Assembly (NCBI RefSeq): GCF_003597395.2 | Contig: NC_133771.1 | Span: 125,400,099 to 125,464,098 of the forward strand | Origin: Chelonoidis abingdonii | Taxonomy: Eukaryota; Chordata; Testudines; Testudinidae | Length of the DNA: 64,000 nucleotides | Reading direction: 5' to 3' | Shown: positions 24,010 to 37,261 of the stretch, in pieces | Position numbering within the stretch: the first letter of the stretch is position 1 | Layout of the letters: each line of letters begins with the position of its first letter | Notes under the pieces: generated by a model | What the model was told of the DNA's origin: nothing | Databases searched by the model: none | The model's input: only the letters and a program-made list of their open reading frames with translations | Translations under genes and position numbers: made by a program

Positions 24010-25540
24010 TACAGTTAAGGACCAAATCCTCTTTCCTCTTTTGCAGATCCCCCAAGGCCTAAAATGCAACAGAATACGTGAATGATTTGCCACAAATCCC
24101 ACCAAGGTCGGGTGCTTAGATACTCCAGTGACAATTCCGTGGTAGGTCCAGAATGAGATTGCAGCACCCATGACTTGGAGGCCCCTCGCTGTAAACTACA
24201 CATGCTCCCTCCCATTCAAATAATTGTTCACACATTCCAATAAATTCCATGTGTGTTCTATAAAGTTTGAGGACATTTAGATAAACACACTCACTGTATT
24301 TATTTAAAAATGCAGTCAGCGCTGGGACCAGTGGTCATGACAGATAAGTACATCACTGTAATCAGGTACCAGTGCATTCCCTGGAGGCACCAGTTTGTTT
24401 CCAGGCTTGTTAGATCACACACTGTGTGACTGCATAGGGCTGGATTCTGTCTCCCTGACTCACACCAAGTAGTACCTTACTCCTCAAGTAGCTCCACTGA
24501 TTTCATGAGTAAAAGTTGTTTTTTTCTACACTGTTCCTCTTGTTTAGTTCTTCTCTCTCTCTCATTCATGTACACTTTATACTTCATCTTAAATGTTCTC
24601 TATAAGTATTATATGAGAGTATAAAACTCTAAGGTAAAGTAAAGTTGTAGGTATAGATAATTTTTTTGAGTGTGTACTGTTTTTCAAGACTGGTAGAGTT
24701 TAAAACACAAACAATAGAAATGGAGGAAATTCAGGGCTGAAGTAGCACTCGGATAGCCAACACAGCTTTAACTCTGCCCCAGAAAAGCAGTGGTGACTCT
24801 GTTATGTTCTCAGATTGCACTACAAAGAAAAGTCTAATGCTATTTTTACAGTTCTGCTTAAGGATATGTGTGTTCAGTTGGCTGATTGGTGAAGTAAGCA
24901 AAGTCGCTTAAGAAAGTGATGGGGAAATTGCTAACTTGATTTATGGACTAACTGTCCAATTCTTTTTCAAGAACATCTGGACTGGGAGATTACTTGGAAT
25001 TGTTTCTGTTGGTAAATACTAATATAACAAAATTATCCATGTGTGTAATTTAGAATATGTTTGAAGAAGAGGAAAGGCACCATAATCCATTTCCACTGGT
25101 CTCTTGATTTATGACTTAGCTAAGTTTCTTATGTATTTTAAACTGGATTTAATAATGTAAGACACTTTAGTGCAATATGCTATTTTAGTAATTTACTAAA
25201 CTGATTCTGAAATGAGGGAGAATCACCTATTAAACATTTAACTCAGGAAAAAGGAGCAGAACACAGGACTGCTTTGAATTTGAATACGTCTCTCCCTCTG
25301 TGCAGAGCGCCACAATGAGTAAAGCTGGTATTTTAGGAACGGGAATGGAAAGTCATTCTGAGATGGAGTGCATGTGGAAGTAAATTCGTTACAGCTACTC
25401 TTCAGGGAGACCTATTCCCAGTGTAGCATTATAGCCCCTTGACTTGCACTTACGGGGAAATGAAGATTGTCTTCCCTGCTGCTCCCCTGGCGCCTCGCAT
25501 GAGTCCTGCAGAGTGAAGTGGCACTCACCCTGGGCTCTCC
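24010..25540. other. Intronic DNA with one old palindromic repeat
   Basis: 24437-24515 ('gctggattctgtctccc..gtagctccactgatttcatgag') belongs to the 'ggccagattctc' class of old palindromic repeats seen in several places here. Otherwise nothing was recognised. Confidence 0.45.
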
Positions 25541-25542
25541 AC

Positions 25543-25860
25543 AAGCCTTATAGGGCTCTTCAGCCCCCGACTGCCTCTGTCCCCTGTGACACCTGTGAGG
25601 CTCACTGTGTGTGGTGGGGGCGACAAATACCATCACCTGTAAGCTTTAAGAGGCTCATCAGAGTTTCTAGCCTCCCTCTTGAAAACCTTAGAAGTCTTGT
25701 TGGCCTTGCCATGAGCCCTAGGAGGTTCATGCCCCTTTTATAAGCCTTAGGAGGCTCTAGGGAGACCTCTGGAATCCACCCCACAAGCCATTGGAGGCAA
25801 TGGTTAGCAGCCTGCCAGCCTCCTACTCTCTGAGCCTTAAGAGGTTCATCAGCTTTAGCA
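25543..25860. repeat. Degenerate tandem motif series
   Basis: A motif of the form 'aagccttaggaggctcat' recurs near 25543, 25640, 25682, 25713, 25741, 25788 and 25837, at irregular spacings of about 28-97 bp. The copies are heavily diverged. The ORFs at 25444-25743 and 25602-25907 ride on it and are not recognisable proteins. Confidence 0.5.
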
Positions 25861-26274
25861 AGCCCCTCACCCCTAATAAGCCCAAACTGGCTCATTGTTC
25901 TGAGCATAAGTGTATTTTATAATGATTGCTCAGTGCTCTGGATGGACACCTTTACAACTGAGACTGAAGGAAATATTAGCTTCCACTCCCAACCTTTGTA
26001 GAGCGTGACAGTACAAAGCACCTGTGGGAGAGCTCACCTTTGGCAGATGAGGATTCAGGCCTCGGTCCTGCAAGCTGATCCATGTGGAGTTGGACTCTTG
26101 CACCCATTGCAGGATGAAGTTTGTCATTGTCATGCACTGAGACAGCTCTTTTCATGTTTTTCTGAGAGTACACGTGACATTAGATAGCTGCGGGAGATAC
26201 CCAAAGGGAGAAAGAACAACATTAATAGAAGAAGGCAACAAACACAAAATGGAATAGCAATCTAGATGTTTAGG

Positions 26275-27585
26275 GTTCAAGCCAAACCCCACTGAAATCA
26301 GTGGGAGTCTCTCCATTGACTTAAGTGGACTTCGGATCTGGCCCTGAGGGTGGGGTTGGAATGTTATTAACCTATCAGCCATTCACTCTCTTGTTCCTAA
26401 GTAATTATGCATGCATTGACCATATTTCTTCCTTGAGTTTGAAAATGTCCCTGTGCTACTGTGCTAAGCACTCACAGGGCTCTTAAAAGAGAGTTTTGCA
26501 CCATTTTTGAACATGTCTGCAAATCCTGTCATTTAAAAAAATGTATTCTGGATGCCAGGTAACCTCCTCTAAAGATTTATAATGAATGGTTTCACATAAA
26601 ACAGACATTACTGTTGGCTACTGGTACACTGCCGAAAATTCTTGGCCTGGGCCCGGTGAATTATGGCACACTTTCCATTGTGTTATGCAGACAACTAAAG
26701 AATTACATTCTCTATTTGCTACAGACAAGCAGAAGTGCAGACAAACTACTTCTTTAGACATGCTTGCACACAATAGACAAAGGGTTTATAGGGAACTTCC
26801 CTCAAACTTCTTAATGATGGCTCATGTCCCAAGAGAGGCACTGATACAGAAGCCATATAAATCCATCAGAAAAATTCCATTGGCTTTAAGTGCAAGGCCT
26901 GTCCCAGAATCCATGTAAGCAAGTCTTAGAACATTAATTACTCTTTGAATAGCAAGGAGACGCTACCTACCTGTTTGGTCAAGCACCAGATCTTGCTCTC
27001 TTTGAAGTCAAATTGAATTTTGCCATTGATTTCAGCGGGAGCAGGATTAAAGCTTTCTTTGTTATGGCCAGATTCTCATGCCTTTACTCATGTTCAGTAG
27101 TACCTTATACCATGAGCAGTCCCACTGATTGCAGTAAGCTAGTACCTAACTTAAGTAAGGCTTCAGGCTCTTGCCTTTATTTGTGGATGTAAATAGCACA
27201 TCTTAGGCCTGGTATTCATTTCCTTTGCATCAGTCAATGGCACAAAACTTGTGGGAGTGAGAGAAGAATCGGGTCCAGTGAAGGCTTAGTCAATGTACAG
27301 TACTGTCAGTAGGGCAATCGTAGAAATAAGCTACCAAAGTTAGTGGTCTGCCTGTCTCTGCAGGAATATGTCTTCAGTGCTGCTGCAGCAGCAGAACAAA
27401 GGGGATAAAAATAAGCAGTGGTGAGGATAAATCTCAGAGGGCCACATCACCATTATTTGAACTGGCACACCTTTTGCAGGAGATGGCTCTGCTCTTGCAA
27501 CTATGCCCCTGATCCAGCTCTCACTGAAGTCAATGGAAATGCTTCCATTAACTCAATAGGACTTGGATCGTGCAGGCCTTAAGCT
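26275..27585. other. Intronic DNA with palindromic 'gatc(t/c)ggcc' repeats
   Basis: Old foldback repeats occur at 26275-26350 ('aaatcagtgggagtctctccattgacttaagtgg'), 27065-27180 and 27505-27580 ('ccctgatccagctctcactgaagtcaatgg...ggacttggatcg'). They share the 'CACTGAAGTCAATGG' core. The rest is unassigned. Confidence 0.5.
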
Positions 27586-27587
27586 GC

Positions 27588-27611
<24 letters not shown>
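27588..27611. repeat. (AT)n microsatellite
   Basis: Twelve consecutive AT units, followed by AT-rich sequence. Confidence 0.95.
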
Positions 27612-27618
<7 letters not shown>

Positions 27619-28359
27619 CCGTTTCATAAATATTTCACCAAGGTGATACAGTGAATTAAGCTTTGGTCTGAAAACAACTTTTCTTGGTATTTTATTTCCC
27701 GTATGCTGATGTGGCACCGGGCTCATTACAAAGGCTGAGGATGACAGAGCGGGTACGCACCAGGAGAGTTGTGGTCTAACCGGATCCATTTCCGTGGTCT
27801 GGTGGGTCGTTAAGGCGCTGTTTTCTTTTCATTTCTTGGAATAGTGGTAGCCTCCATCCCCCTTTTCTCTGGAATAGCAGATTGATGGCAAACTTTGAGT
27901 TATACAGATTAATGAAAAGTTTTTAAGTGCTTGACTTGGCTGGTCTACTTTCTCCTCTTTCAAATATACTCTGCTTCATAGACTGTATTTTTCACATTGA
28001 ATGCAACTTTAAATGGCATATCAGAATTATACCAGTACTTAAAATAGATATATGAAATGAATTGCCTCTTGAGAACAGTAGAGAACCAAGTGAAAAATAA
28101 TAAACACTGCAAGACACATGCTAATGATTAGTTGCCATACTGTATTTGTTATTAACATTTATTATTTAGGAACTCACTTAATAGAAAACACTGGGATACT
28201 TTCCCCCAACATTACTAGAGACAGCGATAGAGAGCTGCTGTCAGAACACAGGAGTGGGGTGTCAGTGGCTTCAGGCGTTTTAATCCTAGTTATGACTTTG
28301 AGGTTGAAATCCTGGCCCTATGGACATCAATGAGAGTTTTACCATTGACTTCTGTGGAG

Positions 28360-28510
28360 CCAGCATCTCTCCCTGACTCTTTGTGACGGTGGGTAAGTTA
28401 CTTAACCTCTTTAACCCTGTTCCCCAAGACATAAAATGGGATTATCTACAGGGTTGTTGTAAAGACTGATCGGTTAATGTTGTAATGGACTCTCCAAATG
28501 CTAAATGTTT
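28360..28510 (+). mobile_element. MIR-like SINE 3' part
   Basis: 'gacggtgggtaagttacttaacctctttaaccctg', 'aaaatgggattatctacagggttgttgtaaag' and 'ctccaaatgctaaatg' follow the order of a MIR core and tail. The tRNA-like head is not clear. Confidence 0.7.
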
Positions 28511-29492
28511 TAAAGTAAATGTTTTCAATGGTGAGAGGAGGCCAAGCCATTAGGTATTAAGATTGTGGATACTTTTAAAAGGGTTTTATCTTGCAGTTGG
28601 AATTATCTTTAAAACTATCCATAGAAGAATGAGAGAGAAAACTTGGTGGGACTCTTTTTTCATTTACTGATTCATTTTGCTGTGTTAGAACTACTGCATT
28701 TCTGTATCCTTCTGGTAGTTCTGAAGATATAATCCACTTTAAGCCTTGTTCTAGAGGCCCGGCCTTGCATCCACCTCCTTTCCAACAGAAGCAGATCAGT
28801 CATGCCACTCTTTACAAGTTTGGGGGAGGAACTTTTGCAGTGTGGAAACACAATTCCCTACCGTGGCACTGAGTCCTCTGAGCCTCTGCAGCATAGGTAA
28901 CGAGAGACTGGGACCAGCAGGGAAATCAGGTCTCGTGAATAGTAGTGCAGAACATTGCCACCTAGCAAGCAGTCTGACCCAGGTACTTTTTTTTTTTTTT
29001 TAAAGTAAATTCTCATAAGGAGTGTTTTTTGTTTGTACAGTACTGCTGAGCACACCTATGACTCCACTATTATAGCAGTAGAGTTCATATTTAACAGAGG
29101 TTGAACTCCAGCTAGCACTTGTTGCATTAGTATCCGATTCAACAGAAATATCTTGACTGTTTGAGATCCCCTCATGCCCTGTGCCCTGTCATGGTAGTTG
29201 CAATTGGCTGGAATGCCCTTATTCCCTTGTCTCTAGAGGTGAACTTAGTTGGGCAGGTTGCAGAACATTCTTGATGGGATTCTCCTCAGCTCTGGATTTT
29301 GATCCTTCTTGCAGGCTGCCAATGCATGAATTTGGCAGCTTTTGAGTTGTGGTACAAGCTGCAGTTGTCCTCTCTAGCTATTAAACCAGAGAGCAATTGA
29401 TTGCAGTTAGGAAGCAGAGAGTGGCTGGTTAAACCAAAAGGAGATTTACTGTGGGAGAGTGGTGAGTGAATCAAGCAGTTTGGTATTAATAC

Positions 29493-30125
29493 TGTGACAA
29501 AGTTCCTCCTCTACCTTGGTGGGTCGTGCGCTTATTGGTAGATTTGCTCACCTCAGTGATCTTCCCCACAGTCTGGAACAACTCCTCCTGTGTCTGATCA
29601 GGAGTTGGGAGGTTTGGGAACCCTGCCGCCCTCTAATCCGGGTTCCGCCCTCAGGCCTGGGATTGCAGCGTCTATAGTGCCTCTGTAACAGCTGCATGGC
29701 AGCTACAACTCCCTGGGCTACTTCCCCATGGCCTCCTCCAAACACCTTCTTTATCCTCACCACAGGACCTTCCTCCAGGTGTCTGGTAACACTTGTACTC
29801 CGTAGTCCTCCAGCAGCACAGCCTCTCACTCTCAGCTCCTTGTGCCTCTTGCTCCCAGCTCCTCACACGCACTTCTTCTCCTCTAGCTCCTCCCTCTCTA
29901 ACTGGAGTGAGCTCCTTTTTAAACCCAGGTGCCCTGATTAGCCTGCCTTGATTGGCTGCAGGTATTCTAATCAGCCTGTCTGCCTTAATTGGTTCTAGCA
30001 GGTTCCTGACTACTCCAGTGCAGCCCCTGCTCTAGTCACTCAGGGAACAGAAAACTACTCAGCCAGTGACTAGTATATTTGCCCTCTACCAGACTCCTGT
30101 ACCACACTGGCCTGGGTCTGTCACA
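29493..30125 (-). mobile_element. Solo LTR with CCAAT/TATA promoter, 4-bp TSD ATAC
   Basis: The 633-bp unit starts TGTGACAAAG and ends GTCTGTCACA, with ATAC on both sides (29489-29492 and 30126-30129). On the reverse strand, AGCCAATCA (near 29945-29955) stands upstream of TTTAAAAAGG (near 29910-29920), a CCAAT-plus-TATA arrangement, so it reads to the left, against FNDC1. No retroviral genes remain. The ORFs inside are compositional. Confidence 0.85.
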
Positions 30126-30129
30126 ATAC

Positions 30130-33015
30130 CCATATTATTTGGTCTTTCATATTAGTTATTTTAACTTTTGCACAAGTGCCCTGATCCCATGTGATAAGCA
30201 GATATCAATCAACAGATCTTATTTGATAGCTGAAACTTTCTATTTTAATGAACAAATCATCCATTATCTGTACAATATAGACTGCAATGTATTTGTTTTA
30301 TTTTGCAAGCATAAAATAATATTTCAGTTGTCAGCTGATGTTTACAGTCCTTTTTGAGGAGTGTTTTCAATCAGTGTGTTGTTATGTGCTCATTATTACT
30401 AAATGACAGCAACTGATCTCTACTGGTTTTCTTACTTTGCCCTTCCACACATGGCAGCGTACTTAGATGCACTGATTTAAAACATGTGTAGAAGGAGAGA
30501 TATTCCAAGAGCTCTCTATCTGTTTCATGTGGATTGCATTCAATTATAGGAATATTTGCCACAGAAATCTTGCTAACTACCTGAAACTTTTGCAGCAGAA
30601 TATCCAGTTTTCCAGCTCCACAATAATACCACATGGAGTGAAAACACAGAAACGTTTTTGCTGACTAAGGAAGGGAAAGGCAAACACTGAATAATAATTA
30701 TCTCCTGTTGTGGTGCTAAATTGACAACTCCTGATATTTTTGTGGTATCTGACTATGATGGCTTGTTAATTTAATAGAATGTTTTGATTTGTAGCGTTCC
30801 CCCCCCCCCCACAGCTAGAGTCAGTGCTTTTTTTTGTAGCTGATCATTTTCCTTTACTAGAAAACTGATGAGCTTCTCTGAAGAATTTGTGTGATTTGGC
30901 AAATAAGACATGCCTCCTTGTGTGGCCATTGGAAGACGTTGTAGGCTGCCTTAGACCTTGTGCTCTGGAGGAAGCTCATTAAATAAAGCTTTATCCCAGA
31001 CAAAAACTCTGGAAAAATCAATAGGCATTTTGACTGGATAAGACCAGGGCCTAAGTCAGGCCTGAATTCTTAGGGCCAAGATACAGCTTCCTGTACAGGC
31101 AGATAATGTGGGGTTTCCTTCTAAAAGAGCATGTGAGGGAAATAATCTGTAGTGCTACTCGTGACTTAACTTTAATAAATACTTACATTTTTTTAATGGG
31201 CAGCTTCTCAGAAGAAATCAGATTTCTGGATGCGTGCAGCTACTTCGGCTTTGCCACATCAGTAGTGCCTAACTACATGTCCAGAAAATGGTAGCAGTAT
31301 TTAAAAGGCATGAAGAAAGGAAAAAGGGGAGAGAGAGACTCAATCCCCAGCTCTACAAAGCAGCTCACCGAGGGTAGCCACTAGCTCCAGAATTTTGAAA
31401 AAAAAAAAAAAAGTATTGGGCATGAGAGGGGGTTCGTAATTATGACTCCTTCTGATTTAGGACCTGATCCAAAGCAGACTGAAGTCAATGAGTCTTTCCA
31501 TTGCTTTGTTGAAGGCCTGATTCAAAGCCCAGTGGGAGCCATGCAGCTGAAACCCGTCTAAAATGTAAGATTAGATTTCTGTGGAAGAGTAATGAACACA
31601 AAAACATCTCAGGTGCAATAAAAATGGTGGGCTCTGCAGTTTTCACATTGCTCTGAAATGTTTTGTCTTTGACAGTTCCAGTGTGATAGGGGGAAGTCAT
31701 CTGGGAGAGGGAGACTGATAGCAGAAAGCATTGGCAACACCCCTCCACTCCAGGGCCCCACTGAGGTCAGCAATGCCCCAAAAGTGTGCAGTGTCATGGT
31801 TCATTTCAGGCCAGCCAGGGTGGTGGGGCGCATTGATTCAGCACATGGAAGACCTAGCTGTGACTTAAAGCTCCTGCCCTTCCTTATGGAGAATCCAGTC
31901 CTGAGAAGGGAGGTGGTGTTTGCATCTCTTTGCATCACCTTTACTGAATCTGGCTCCTAATGTGTATTTCAGCGAACACCAGGCTGTCTTTTATTAGCTT
32001 CTCTTATTAATCTGCTCTCAGGAGCACAGTGGATTTTTGCAAGCCCCAATTTGTAATGGATGATCCTCAAAATGCTCCATTTTGTTGGGTGTACAAAAAA
32101 TTATTCCAGCTTTGTTTTGTCTTTTTCCATCCTTCATTTCCTGCCCTGCTCCTGTTCTTCTCTTTGCTTTTTCCCATCTCTACCACTTCTTTTACCCTTC
32201 TTCTGAACCAGATTCTCCACCTGCTCTCCCATTTCCATCTCACCGTAGTGTAAACATTTTCTGGTAAACTTCCCCTTCCTCTATTTCAGCCTGTCACCTT
32301 CCCTCTGCCAAACAGAGAATTTTTTCCTTCCCTGGCCCACCCTCCTCTCTTCAGAACCCAAATTCTGCTGAGCTCTAAAGATGCTTTTGTGGAATGCTGC
32401 TGACACCAGTATTCCACAAAAATCTAACCTGTGGTCTCATTAGCAGCTCCAGCAGTCACTGTTGTGCTAGGCTGGCTTTCAGATCTTGCTAGCTCCAGGG
32501 TTTCGTTGGCATCAGGGGCACACAATGTATTTTGGGGTCAGGAAGTTCTTGGAATGTGTTCACTTTGAAATCTGTAATTGAATCAATAGCTGTGGTGGGA
32601 TGGCTTGTTGGTTTTGGAGGCTTGGGTGATTTTTAAAATATTGAATTCCTCTTCTCTCCTATCCCCAGATACAACTGAATAGCTGAGCTGAATTCAGGAT
32701 CTTGCTCAAATAGTGAGCTGTGCAATGACTTTGGTCCTGGGGAGTTACAGAGCCCCACAAGACTCCAGCTTTAGTCCTGTCCTGGGGAGTTTAGCTTCTC
32801 GTGACCAGGACTCATGTGCAATTCAGTCCTGAGGCGTTCTGGCCCTTGGAGCTGCAGAGCCAGCTAGCCTAGGAGAATCCAGCCTGCTCTCTATAAATAA
32901 GCAGGTTTAGCAGGATTAGTGCTCAGGGTTCCTAGCCTTGAGTGCAGATACAAAAGCCAGCTGGGCTGGCATCTACAATTATTTGAACCCCTGTTTGCTC
33001 AAAAATGTTCAGTGT
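30130..33015. other. Intronic DNA, largely unassigned
   Basis: Low-complexity runs: C-run at 30799-30811 and A-run at 31399-31413. An old palindromic repeat lies at 31455-31560 ('gacctgatccaaagcagactgaagtcaatgag', then 'aaggcctgattcaaagccc'). 32100-32340 is pyrimidine-rich and carries the overlapping ORFs at 32029-32267. No exon was seen. Confidence 0.45.
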
Positions 33016-33019
33016 CCTT

Positions 33020-33152
33020 CAGGGCCGCCCAGAGGATTCAGGGGGCCTGGGGCAAAGCAGTTTCGGGGGCCCCTTCCATAAAAAAAAGTTGCAATACTAT
33101 AGGTGGGGCCTCTGGCAAATTGCCCCACTTGCCCCCCCTCTCGGCGGCCCTG
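33020..33152. mobile_element. hAT-like element, CAGGGCCGCCC family, copy 2 (short)
   Basis: A 133-bp copy: starts cagggccgcccagagg and ends ctcggcggccctg, inverted ends as in the copy at 18760-19108. An internal deletion has removed most of the middle. No clear 8-bp duplication is left. Confidence 0.7.
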
Positions 33153-33159
33153 CCACTTA

Positions 33160-36100
33160 GACTTGATTATCAGTGATTTCAGTGGTCACTTAACAAAACA
33201 AAAGACTATCTATGGAGCGTAATCAGCTCTGTCTTTAAACAGTGGAAAGGGGCAGGTAAAACCTCCTGCGATGTGACTCCAGCAGACCAGCAAGCAAAAA
33301 CTGTCCCACCCTCTCCTCTTGATGTGCTCAATCAGCACAGGCTAATTACAGTCTATTGCCTTTACTGTAAAATAAGAACACATTTCATCCCACCTCCCTT
33401 ACCCGGTTCAAGTGATTGTAACCCAACCACCAATAACTATACTAGTGGCAACACAGATCTGTTTGCTGGATACTAGGTAGATTAGGTGTAAATTGAATAA
33501 TCTGGTCTGGAACCTTCCCCCCATCCCAGCTCACATGCTGGCAGGGAGACTCATTTAGTACTTGCTTACAAACTCTAATTGCCAACGTCACCTAAATGAA
33601 TGCACTGGCATCGTCAATAAACAAAGATGTAAGAGCTAGTCTAGTGGATACTTTCAATCTATATACTTTGTCAGATACATGTATTTATCATACACTATGC
33701 TTTTAAAGTATGTATTATGTTCAATTTCAATTCAGATTCCAACAATCACTAAATTGCAACATGCACATAATTAATTTACCAAAACGGGTGGAGGTGTTTG
33801 GGGAAATGTTGGGGTGTAGGGTGTGTGTAGGAAATCCCGAACCACTCTAAACAAGAAGCTCGAGTTGTGTGCAACATTTTCATTTTGCCATTCAGAAACA
33901 GAGGCAAGGATCCCACCCTCTTCACTGGGACAGACCTGGATCTTTTTGATTTCTTTCTAGTAAATACTGGAGTAGTACAGAAAGTGAATGTAGTAAGTGA
34001 GAAAACTTAGTTGGCAATTTCACCTGGAATTCAACATGTCGGTTCAGCATGGTCTCAGCACCAATTAGTTTAGATCATGCAGACTTCAGATTGATATTGG
34101 ACCAGTGATCTATTGTGCTTGGACGTTAGTTAATGATGGCCTAAGTACGCTGCATGATCTACGTGCCCCAATGAAGGTAAGTCAGATATGTTAACAATGG
34201 TAAACGACATAAATACATATATAATTAACCAAAACCAAGGCCAAAGGTGATGTCAACAGTATGCCTTCAACATCTTTTTGTTGTTAAAAAAATCATTTAA
34301 AAAATTACATGGAAAATAATGAAAGAATAAAAGCCAGTATCTTGAACTATCTTGATACCCAGATAATTTTGCATGCCAGTTCAATACTGATCTCTGGCCA
34401 TCATACTCACCTACCATTTGTTACAACAGCGAGAGGTAAGCTGCAGTTACGAGCCACAATCTCAATGTTCTTGTGTCAAAAGGAATGGAAAAGTATAATT
34501 AAGACATATTCTAATACCGAAGCAGACTCATTCTCTCCTTCCCAGGAGGAAGCAGGAGAGACAACCATTCTCAGGCCAGATCCTGCACCACATTCAGGGC
34601 ATCATCTTACCTAACTAGCCCTGGCAACCTAATTCTACACCTTGTTAAAAAAGATCTGCTATTGAAAAATATTGTGCAAATAAATAATAATAATGAAAGA
34701 GAAATTAATTAGCAATTAAAGCAAAATAGGCACAAATCCTGATAGTTATGCATAGGGACAGAACATTATTAAGGTGTGTATTTGGACATGCTAAGAGAAA
34801 ACCCAACAAGCAAGAACTAGAGGTAATATCATCGTTCACATAGAGGTGGTGTAGTAAACAAAAAAATAACTGAACCCATGGTACTATAAAGCTATGAGAA
34901 GCCATTGCAGGCAAGTCCATTGCTGTTTTTTTCTCCAGACATTCAGACAAGAAACCCAGTAAATGGTTATGTGTGAACCCCTGAAGTAGGCGGTACCATG
35001 AACCCTACCGCTGCTAGCCCTAAAAGAGCTTACTGGACATTTATATGTTTGTTTCTTTTTCCAGTGTTGAAACTCATTTAACAGACCTGTCAATTAGTGT
35101 AATACACACAGCACAGGTCTTTAGTTTGCGTTGGGGCCTGGTACTTAGTAAAAGTAATAATAATAATATGGTTCATTAATGCTTTAATTGACCACAGTTG
35201 TAACTTAATTTGCAAAGCGCCTTTTAAAGATAATTACAAAACTCACTCAAAACTCCGAAGTTTAGGCCTTTATTTATATATCCTCATTCCCTAGCAACCC
35301 GCCTCCGGTTCCACGTGAAACACATGCCCATCCGCCCCAGCCACCCGCCTGCGAAACAGACCCCTTCCCTAGCGCGCACCTGTCTGTCGAAACACTATGG
35401 GCCAGAGAGAGCCGAACGTTTGGGGGCGGGAGAAACACAGCCACCCAAAGCCAAAAGAAAATACCCCATCTAACGATGCAATGGAAAGAATGGTGTGCCC
35501 ATGAAACGCTTATGTTGAAATAAATTTGTTGCTCTAAAGTGCCAGGTACTCCTGTCTTTTGCAGATACAGACTACCCGCCGGCGCTACTGAACCTGGCAC
35601 AAATAGTGTGTGGCCGATCAGAGCATGAAAATAGGACCACCTCCCTCCCCACTCGACCCACCATCACCTCTTCACGCCCTAGTCCCACTGACTTCTGCTC
35701 CTAGTCATGTCTCCTGTTGTCCCCCCCACAATCACCTCCTTCACTTTCTCCCTCCCCTGCAGAAACCTCTAGCCTATGCCCCAGACCCTGCTGCTCACTG
35801 CTTGCCTCTTTGTCCACCTGCCACTGCCCCCCGCTCGCCCCGACCTTGCCACTGCACCCCCCCGAGATATAACTCATCAAGACCCAGGGGTCACGATAAT
35901 GCACACAGCAATCATCAGTGCAGTTGTAGGTAAATCTCTGCATTATCACTTTTGTTAACTTAAACATGACTTTGTATGAACCTTGGTAATAGTTATAGGG
36001 CCCAAGTAGTATAATTAAAGTAAAAGAAAAATGTCTCATTGCTAGAAGTGATGAGATCTTTCCTCCACTTGTATCATTTGCCTATTGAATGAATGAGGTG

Positions 36101-36585
36101 AGATGAGGAAGGGAGGGACTGGGAGCCAGACTCCAGACCAAGGAAGCTTGCCTAGGGCTGAGTGGGACGGAATCTGGGTGCTGGGTGCAGCTCTGGCTGG
36201 GCACGGGTGGGACCCCAGTGAGAACAGCAGCTGGAAGACCAGACGAACACACCAGCCCTAGTCCATCCAGAGCCAGGAACTGAGAGCGTAATGTCGGCAG
36301 AGTTGGCTAGAGACAGGAAAGGGGGTTGGCGGGTCTGGCTGTGGGCACTGGGTGCAGAGCTGGCGCAGGTGGGGGCGGATTGGTGTGGCAGGTCAGGGCG
36401 CACGCAGAGCATCTGGAACCCAGTCCTTTAAGTAGCCCAAACCTCCCCTCCACCCACCCCGGATCTTTTAAATCGCCGCGCACACCAGGGGAATGCATGG
36501 CTACCCCCAGCCACCTACTTCCGCACTCGCTGGCCTCTCCCAGCATGCTGTGATTCTGTTGGCTGCAACAGGTGGGATTCAAGTG
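33160..36585. other. Intronic DNA, two GC-rich islands, no gene recognised
   Basis: 33.2-35.25 kb is AT-rich with nothing identified. 35.28-35.90 kb and 36.10-36.55 kb are GC-richer. Around 35495-35600 the text 'gctctaaagtgccaggtactcctgtcttttgcagatacagac' is a dispersed repeat of the same kind as the insert at 63510-63635. I looked for a possible alternative first exon of FNDC1 here and could not support one. Confidence 0.4.
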
Positions 36586-36590
36586 GACCC

Positions 36591-37261
36591 TGTCACGGAG
36601 TCCCCGGCGATGCTCTGAACTGCTCCCACTAAGCCAGTCAGACTTGGGGAGCCTCCTCTCCCTTGGAGCAGACTGTCAGGGCAGAAGCTCACATGTCTTC
36701 ACCTCCGGGTCTCTCTGAGCATTCAGCATCCTCTGCCCTCCGTGTGCTTCCACAGCGAGCCCACCCAGGCGGTCCTGGGGAAGCCACAGGGTCCTGCACC
36801 CCCACTTTGCAGTCAGATGGACTCTTAGCCAGTAAAACAGGTTTATTCGATGACAGGACAGGTCGAAACAGAGCTTGTAGAACAGCAAACCGCGACCCTC
36901 GGCCGGGCATGGGGGGGGCAGTGAGCAGACCCCTAGGTCTCACTTAGTCTTACCCCAGGCACTCCAGACGACAACCCCCTCACCCCCTCTCTCGCTCAGC
37001 TCCTTCCCGGGCCAGGAGGTCACCTGATCCCTTTGTCTCACACTTCAACAGTTGGCACCTTTGCAGAAGAGGGCCCAGCCAGGCCATCAGTTGCTAGAGA
37101 CAGAGTGCCAGCCTTTAGTCGGTGCACTGGCCCTTTGCTCTGCAGCAATTACACACACCCTTATCCCATTCCACACCTAGAAAGATACTAAGACTGCCTA
37201 GGGGACACTGAGGCACCAACACAGTATCAGAGCAAACATTGACAAGTCCCAGTTCATCACA
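36591..37261 (-). mobile_element. Probable solo LTR
   Basis: The segment starts TGTCACGGAGTCCCC and ends AGTTCATCACA. TG..CA ends and an AATAAA signal on the reverse strand (about 36841-36848) suggest an LTR reading left. The flanks (gaccc and gccct) are not a clear duplication, so either the true right boundary lies further on or the duplication has decayed. Confidence 0.55.

Noticed and set aside
35280..36550. GC-richer region as a CpG-island promoter or alternative first exon of FNDC1
   Set aside because: I found no ATG with a hydrophobic leader and a phase 1 donor. Part of the region is dispersed repeat. Left as a place to test only.
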